Assembly (NCBI GenBank): GCA_046705265.1
Contig: JBJKQL010000113.1
Coordinates: 1 to 5,394, forward strand
Reading direction: 5' to 3'
DNA from: JAJYTL01 sp046705265
GTDB lineage: Bacteria; Pseudomonadota; Alphaproteobacteria; Ferrovibrionales; Ferrovibrionaceae
Length of the DNA stretch: 5,394 bases
A program made the position numbers and the translations under genes. Below, one piece after another: positions 1 to 3,436 of this stretch. The notes under the pieces are model-generated. The model made no database searches. It was not told the origin of the DNA and saw only the letters and a program-made list of their open reading frames with translations. The stretch's first letter is position 1, and the number at the start of each line of letters is the position of its first letter.

Positions 1-1
1 C

Positions 2-694
2 ATGAAAAATTCAGAGCGCATCCTGATCGTCGACGATGAAGCGGCGATCCGCCGCCTGCTCCGCACCGGCCTCGCGGCGGAGGGCTATCAGATTATCCAG
101 GCGGACACAGGTCAATCCGCGGTCGACTTCGCTCGTACCGAACGGCTCGACCTTGTGATTCTGGATCTCGGACTTCCTGATATGGAGGGCACCGAGGCGC
201 TGCGTAGGATCCGGGACGTTTCGCTCGTTCCGGTCATCATTCTTTCCGTTCGCAACGACGAAAAGGGCAAGGTTGATGCCCTTGATCTCGGCGCAGACGA
301 TTATGTAACGAAGCCCTTCGGCATGGACGAGCTTCTTGCGCGTATACGCACCGCGCTTCGTCACCGGCTACAGCAGCAGGGAGAACTGACGATCTATCAC
401 TCGGGCGATCTTACGGTCGACCTCGGACACCGGCAGGTCACGTTGAAAGGCCAGAGCGTTGCTCTTTCGGCAAAGGAATACGAGCTTTTGGCTCTCTTCG
501 TTCGGCATGCGGGGAAGGTATTGACCCACGGCCACCTTTTACGAGAGGTTTGGGGACCGGCGAATGCCCAGGATGTGCAATATCTTCGGGTTTATGTCCG
601 TTCGCTGCGCCAGAAGCTGGAGGAGGAGCCGGCCAGGCCGCACTATCTTCTGACCGAAACTGCTGTCGGCTATCGGCTGCAAGCGCCGAGTTAG
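2..694 (+). CDS. kdpE: KdpE-like OmpR/PhoB-family response regulator
   Basis: This is a DNA-binding response regulator of 230 residues, the usual length for the OmpR/PhoB family. Residues 1-120 form the receiver: acidic pair D11-D12, phospho-acceptor D55 in the segment LDLGLPD, S82 as the switch Ser/Thr, and K104 in TKPFG. Residues 130-230 form the winged helix, with ALSAKEYELL, GKVLT, VWGP, YLRVYVRSLRQKLE and a closing TETAVGYRL. The LGLPD, VWGP and YLR-RQKLE signatures match KdpE more closely than PhoB or OmpR. KdpE is phosphorylated by the sensor kinase KdpD and activates the kdpFABC potassium-uptake ATPase genes. Only one base precedes the ATG, so the ribosome site and the expected upstream kdpD cannot be seen. 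The next gene on the right converges on it. No convincing terminator follows the TAG. The identification as KdpE is by recognition of motifs; another OmpR-family regulator is the less likely alternative. Confidence 0.9.
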   Translation: MKNSERILIVDDEAAIRRLLRTGLAAEGYQIIQADTGQSAVDFARTERLDLVILDLGLPDMEGTEALRRIRDVSLVPVIILSVRNDEKGKVDALDLGADDYVTKPFGMDELLARIRTALRHRLQQQGELTIYHSGDLTVDLGHRQVTLKGQSVALSAKEYELLALFVRHAGKVLTHGHLLREVWGPANAQDVQYLRVYVRSLRQKLEEEPARPHYLLTETAVGYRLQAPS

Positions 695-993
695 ATTGAG
701 CTTGCATACCACATCGACGCTACTCTCGAGTCCTCGGCATCTAGGAAAAGAATTATCTTCTCGCCAAAAAATAGTTTTGATTGAGCATGCCAAGTTCCGA
801 GATGACGGGACCGAACGGCTCCTGGGGCGTAGCTCAGTCGGTCTTTGTGCCGCTTGCCGTCTCACGAAACAACGTTTGCGCGCCGGCAGAGCGGAGCGGC
901 CGCACCTGGACATCTACGCTTCGGCCATCGGTCGAAATGTGGGCATGGCGATAACTCACGGCCTGATCGCCGTCCCAAATCGGTCGCGGTCGC
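695..993. other. Intergenic region between kdpE and the antitoxin gene, no confident gene
   Basis: These 299 bases separate two convergent genes. No intact gene with a recognisable product is visible on either strand, and there is no clear hairpin followed by a T run for either transcript. A weak + strand ORF from a TTG at 696 runs through it into the antisense of the antitoxin and resembles nothing I know. On the - strand, 834-959 reads as a short coding-like frame. Bases 824-842 resemble the first 19 bases of a tRNA, but no anticodon or T arm follows. The region may be a junction between the core chromosome and the accessory module. Confidence 0.5.
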
Positions 994-1329
994 TCATAGA
1001 AGCGCCGCGATACCCTTGTGACGGATGACGTTCAACAAGGCGAGCGCGGGCCCCTTGGCTTGCTTGGTGCCGCGCTCAAGTTGTGAGACATAGCCCACGG
1101 TCAGATTGAGATAGCGGGCAAAGGCGGCTTGGCTGAGGTGTGCATGCTTGCGTACGGCACGGATTTCCTCGGCCGTGATCGGTTCGGCCGTCTTAGGTGG
1201 CTTGGTACCCAAGTGGCGAACGGTGATCTTCTCAAAGGTCTCGTCGTCCATGATGCCGAGCCGGTGTTGATCTTCGGCCATTTCGGCAATCGCCTTTCCC
1301 AAACGGCTAGGCTTTTTTTTCGTCGTCAA
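994..1329 (-). CDS. XRE-family antitoxin of a HigBA/RelBE-like type II toxin-antitoxin system
   Basis: This is a 111-residue antitoxin and transcriptional repressor. A basic N-terminus (MTTKKKPSRLGKA) leads into a linker with IMDDETFEKITVRHLG (residues 26-41). A lambda-repressor-like helix-turn-helix follows at about 52-105, with AEEIRAVRKHAHLSQAAF, then YLNLTVGYVSQLERG and ALALLNVIRHKG. The start is TTG at 1329. A strong AGGAGGT (1335-1341) sits 5 bases upstream of it, and related antitoxins begin with the same TTKKK-type segment. The longer in-frame opening to 1377 lies inside the toxin gene and lacks such a site. The gene overlaps the end of the toxin gene by 23 bases in another frame, so the two are probably translationally coupled. 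Such antitoxins bind and neutralise the toxin and repress the shared promoter. The strong ribosome site contrasts with the weak one of the toxin, which would favour antitoxin excess. Confidence 0.88.
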   Translation of the reverse strand: MTTKKKPSRLGKAIAEMAEDQHRLGIMDDETFEKITVRHLGTKPPKTAEPITAEEIRAVRKHAHLSQAAFARYLNLTVGYVSQLERGTKQAKGPALALLNVIRHKGIAALL

Positions 1330-1693
1330 GGTTGACCTCCTGTAAAGCGCCGCCTTCAATCTGCCTCGCCAGCTCATTGGGCGATGCCTGGAGCCAGCGT
1401 GAACCTACCGCCCGCAAATCCATAAGTTCGTCATCGTCGATGTTCTGGCGCTCGTTCTTGGCGAACGCATATAGAAACACGGCCCGACTCCGCGCTTGGT
1501 AAGCGACGATCATACGATATCCGCCTGATCGGCCTTGGCCCGGCCGAGCGACACGCTGCTTGATGAGCCCGCCGCCAAGGTCGGCGTCGATGGCACCACT
1601 TTCGGCCCGCTCAACAGCCTCTTTCAGGTTCGCGTCCGTGATCCGCTGACGTCGGGCGAACCTCGACAGCCATTTCGTTTTGAAAATCTGCAA
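1307..1693 (-). CDS. RelE/HigB-like toxin of a type II toxin-antitoxin system
   Basis: This 128-residue protein resembles RelE-fold toxins of the PF06296/COG4737 type, which act as ribosome-dependent mRNA-cleaving translation inhibitors. That activity is known for the broader superfamily and is inferred here. Visible family features are the opening MQIFKTKWLSRFARR, an ADLGGGLIKQRVARPG segment (residues 37-52), SGGYR (56-60) and the beta-strand core AVFLYAFAKNERQNI (71-85). A GTG at 1708 would add five residues (MLWCA). I prefer the TTG at 1693 because the protein family normally begins MQIFKTKW and because the predicted transcript starts near 1707, which leaves out the GTG. No good Shine-Dalgarno sequence precedes the TTG, so translation is probably weak. 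The gene is first in a two-gene operon and its 3' end overlaps the antitoxin start. The toxin-first order is typical of higBA-like operons. Confidence 0.87.
   Translation of the reverse strand: MQIFKTKWLSRFARRQRITDANLKEAVERAESGAIDADLGGGLIKQRVARPGQGRSGGYRMIVAYQARSRAVFLYAFAKNERQNIDDDELMDLRAVGSRWLQASPNELARQIEGGALQEVNLDDEKKA
1335..1341 (-). promoter_or_regulatory. Ribosome binding site that fixes the antitoxin TTG start
   Basis: The - strand reads AGGAGGT here, close to the full anti-16S consensus, followed by a 5-base spacer (CAACC) and TTG at 1329-1327. It lies inside the toxin coding sequence, so ribosomes finishing the toxin can restart on the antitoxin. This site decides the start of the antitoxin against the longer in-frame opening and against internal ATG codons. 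Confidence 0.85.
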
Positions 1694-1705
1694 GGCACAC
1701 CATAA

Positions 1706-1735
1706 CACTATGAACTATAGCACTATGAACCATAT
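1706..1735. repeat. Two tandem 15-bp repeats, probable antitoxin operator
   Basis: On the - strand, ATATGGTTCATAGTG (1735-1721) is followed immediately by CTATAGTTCATAGTG (1720-1706). They agree at 13 of 15 positions, including the last ten. The array also contains the inverted pairs CTAT/ATAG (1708-1711 with 1717-1720) and ATAG/CTAT (1717-1720 with 1723-1726). The repeats cover the predicted -10 and start region of the toxin-antitoxin promoter, which is where an XRE antitoxin dimer would be expected to bind. Binding is inferred. Confidence 0.65.
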
Positions 1736-1741
1736 TTTCAA
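1714..1741 (-). promoter_or_regulatory. Predicted promoter of the toxin-antitoxin operon
   Basis: On the - strand a -35-like TTGAAA (1741-1736) is followed after 16 bases by a -10-like TATAGT (1719-1714). Transcription would begin near 1707, about 14 bases before the toxin TTG at 1693. The match is good for a GC-rich genome, and the position just in front of the operon supports it. The -10 element lies within the tandem 15-bp repeats, as expected for a self-repressed toxin-antitoxin promoter. Confidence 0.6.
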
Positions 1742-1828
1742 GTTGATTCATGAGCTACTTTGCACCGGGCACCTGCAACACAAAAAAATTGCCAGAACAA
1801 GGGCTTAATTTCAGCGGAGAGTCGTGGG

Positions 1829-1847
1829 GGGGCGTTCGTCGCGCCCC
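1829..1847 (-). terminator. GC-rich hairpin downstream of the recombinase gene, possible weak terminator
   Basis: On the - strand GGGGCG (1847-1842) pairs perfectly with CGCCCC (1834-1829) across a 7-base loop, 14 bases after the recombinase stop codon. It is in the right place to end that transcript before the toxin-antitoxin promoter. No T run follows, so it does not meet the usual definition of an intrinsic terminator and may act only as a 3'-end-stabilising structure. Confidence 0.3.
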
Positions 1848-1860
1848 ACCGCGCCCTTAC

Positions 1861-2496
1861 TCAAAGATCAATCTGCTCGGCGATATTCAGCGCATCATCG
1901 ACCTCGATGCCGAGATACCGGACTGTGCTCTCAACCTTGGAATGCCCAAGCAGCAGCTGGACGGCCCGGAGATTTCCGGTTTTCCGGTAAATCTGTGCGG
2001 CCTTGGTCCGACGCATGGTGTGCGTGCCGTATGCGCCGCTATCTAAGCCGATGCTTTGAACCCAGCGACGAACGATGCGAGCATATTGCCGCGTGGACAG
2101 GTGTGGGCTGTTCCGAAAGCGGCTCGGAAACAAGTAGCCTCCAGGCGGAGCTCGCCGGATAGCGAGCCATGCCTCCAGCGCCTTCCGAGTTTGCTCTGTG
2201 ATCTCGAATTGCACCGGCCTTCCGGCCTTCCTTTGGACGATAGAGGTTCTTTCGCGGACGTGACCGCCAAGGCAAACGTCCTCGGGCTTCAGCGCGATGA
2301 GATCACAGGCGCGGAGCTTGCTGTCGATGGCCAAGTTGAACAGAGCGAGATCACGCTTGGACCGACCGAGTTCAAGGCGCGCTCGAATGGCCCACACCTC
2401 CTTCGGCCGGAGAGGGCGCTTCTGGCCGACCATACGCCCTTTATTCCAGGGCTGAAGCCGATGTGGCTTATATGCATCAACCGATTCGTTGGACAT
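1861..2496 (-). CDS. Short tyrosine recombinase / phage-type integrase
   Basis: This is a 211-residue site-specific recombinase of the tyrosine family (phage integrase, XerC/D type), which cuts and rejoins DNA through a covalent 3'-phosphotyrosine. The catalytic residues are all visible: R62 in LRACDL, K90 in QRKAG, H159 and R162 in HTMRR, H185 in LLGHSKVEST, and the nucleophile Y194 in VRYLG. Residues 27-211 are essentially the catalytic domain. The usual N-terminal core-binding domain (about 80-100 residues) is missing and replaced by about 26 mostly basic and polar residues. I chose ATG at 2496 because GGGAG (2503-2507) lies 6 bases upstream. The open frame continues to 2649, but the added 51 residues are Arg-rich and low in structure and look like read-through of leader DNA. 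It is the first of three - strand genes with the toxin-antitoxin pair downstream, which suggests a mobile element or island. The family is certain, but its target site and activity are unknown. Confidence 0.9.
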   Translation of the reverse strand: MSNESVDAYKPHRLQPWNKGRMVGQKRPLRPKEVWAIRARLELGRSKRDLALFNLAIDSKLRACDLIALKPEDVCLGGHVRERTSIVQRKAGRPVQFEITEQTRKALEAWLAIRRAPPGGYLFPSRFRNSPHLSTRQYARIVRRWVQSIGLDSGAYGTHTMRRTKAAQIYRKTGNLRAVQLLLGHSKVESTVRYLGIEVDDALNIAEQIDL

Positions 2497-2520
2497 GGTC
2501 TTCTCCCGTGAGATCCGACC

Positions 2521-2552
2521 GCGCCCACCGCAGCGCCCACGCCGTGTGGGCG
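2521..2552. repeat. Iterated GCGCCCAC motif with hairpin in the recombinase leader
   Basis: GCGCCCAC occurs at 2521-2528 and again at 2533-2540. The second copy pairs with GTGGGCG at 2546-2552 to form a perfect 7-bp stem (CGCCCAC/GTGGGCG) with a 5-base loop. Because the first copy carries the same sequence, it could compete for the same partner arm. The block lies 25-56 bases upstream of the recombinase ATG, in its probable leader or promoter region. It could be a binding site for a repressor or for the recombinase itself, or an RNA structure. No function can be assigned from sequence. Confidence 0.45.
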
Positions 2553-2654
2553 AGTGGAGTTTATCTCGTCCCCGCCCGCAGATGGCTGCTTTCTGCCTTC
2601 GGCGCGACAATGATAGCGTCACAACTTTGACCACAACGAAGCTTGTCACCGGTG

Positions 2655-2664
2655 GTTCGCGAAC
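2655..2664. repeat. Perfect 10-bp palindrome
   Basis: The sequence GTTCGCGAAC is a perfect palindrome about 160 bases upstream of the recombinase ATG. It could be a protein-binding site, but a 10-bp palindrome of this composition can also occur by chance in GC-rich DNA. Confidence 0.25.
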
Positions 2665-2995
2665 GTCCGCTTGTGCTTATCGAGACATTAACGGCAGTAT
2701 CGGCTCCGCTACGACCAGGCACGGCATTGGCGGTTCGTGAAGGACAGGAAACTCCCTATGGGCGCCATCGGCTTCTTCTGCAAGGAAACGTATTGGCTGC
2801 AATGGTTCGGAAAGCAGCCATTTGTTGAATCGACAAGCCATCGAACCGAACTCCGGCTGGATCCCCGATCCAGACGCTCGCGGCCTGAACGACGGACCTT
2901 TGCCCATCTGCGTAAGCGGAGATTCAGAGCCGTAGGCAAAATCTCTATCCCTGACCCTGCATGTTAGTTTCATCGGTCGGTTAGCATCGGCGTGG

Positions 2996-3019
2996 CGATA
3001 ATGGAGACGATAATGGAGA
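2996..3019. repeat. 12-bp tandem duplication
   Basis: CGATAATGGAGA occurs twice without a gap (2996-3007 and 3008-3019). Because 12 is a multiple of three, it duplicates an ATG and a GGAG in the same frame. The first GGAG (3003-3006) then stands 6 bases before the second ATG (3013), giving a possible start for a short + strand frame ending with TAG at 3097-3099. That frame (28 residues from 3013, or 32 from 3001) resembles no protein I know. Confidence 0.5.
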
Positions 3020-3164
3020 AAGGAAAAGGGCCAAGAGCCCGTTACGGCATGGAAAGCCGCGGCACATTTTCGGACATCCAGGTGCCGGTGGTTAGGTAGC
3101 GAACCCCACCACATGGGCTAATGGCTTTTGCGAGGAATCGCGAAGATTTGCCGCTATCCGCCGC

Positions 3165-3197
3165 CAAGACGCGACGGGCCCCCGCGCGGGCGTCTTG
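3165..3197. repeat. Strong GC-rich inverted repeat, 8-bp stem
   Basis: CAAGACGC (3165-3172) pairs perfectly with GCGTCTTG (3190-3197). The 17-base loop is itself GC-rich and can partly pair. It lies about 240 bases downstream of the autotransporter stop codon on that gene's strand and in the middle of DNA without genes. No T run follows on either strand, so I do not call it an intrinsic terminator. It may be a transcript 3'-end structure, a dispersed intergenic repeat or a protein-binding site. Confidence 0.45.
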
Positions 3198-3436
3198 AAT
3201 GGTCCGCCGTCACCTGTTCCCGTGCGTCTTCCAGTCTCCGTTTTTTACTTGAGGAAGCGGAGGGCTGGCCGCCTCCTTCCAACCCGTCCGGTATACGGCG
3301 ATCTCTTTCGCGTTCGCTCGTTCCCCACCACCACTCGCACGCCGTCAGTCCGCCTCGCGCAAGGAACTCTTGCCTCGGTCGGAATTGCCGAAGGCTGGAT
3401 CCATCAGGCGGAAACGCTTCGCAGCATTGGCAGTGC

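Larger units (their letters stand above)
2497..3436. other. Gene-poor region between recombinase and autotransporter genes
   Basis: About 940 bases carry no gene that I can recognise. Open frames exist on both strands. A GTG-started + frame (2737-2967) has no ribosome site or family resemblance, a - frame covers 2677-3114, and a + frame from a TTG at 3195 runs into the antisense of the autotransporter gene. They overlap one another and none has a convincing ribosome site plus coding-like composition. A 32-codon frame at 3001-3099 begins in a tandem repeat. The part nearest 2497 holds the leader motifs of the recombinase, and 3165-3197 holds a strong inverted repeat. The region may contain decayed genes or the right boundary of the accessory module. 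Confidence 0.5.

Noticed and set aside
824..900. Possible tRNA gene beginning GGGGCGTAGCTCAG
   Set aside because: The D stem does not close, and there is no anticodon arm, no GGTTCGA-type T arm and no matching acceptor strand within 100 bases.
1694..1708. GTG start for the toxin at 1708
   Set aside because: The predicted transcript begins near 1707, no ribosome site precedes it, and relatives of this toxin start at the MQIFKTKW segment.
2497..2649. N-terminal extension of the recombinase to 2649
   Set aside because: The added 51 residues are Arg-rich without a core-binding fold, and ATG at 2496 has a good ribosome site.
2677..3114. - strand open frame of 145 codons, and overlapping + frame 2737-2967
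   Set aside because: Neither has a ribosome site, a recognisable family or a clear codon bias. They overlap each other, so at most one could be real and neither is supported.
3259..3276. GGAGG/CCTCC hairpin as terminator of the autotransporter
   Set aside because: The stem is only 5 bp with internal mismatches, and the nearby T run (3241-3246) is on the wrong strand for that transcript.
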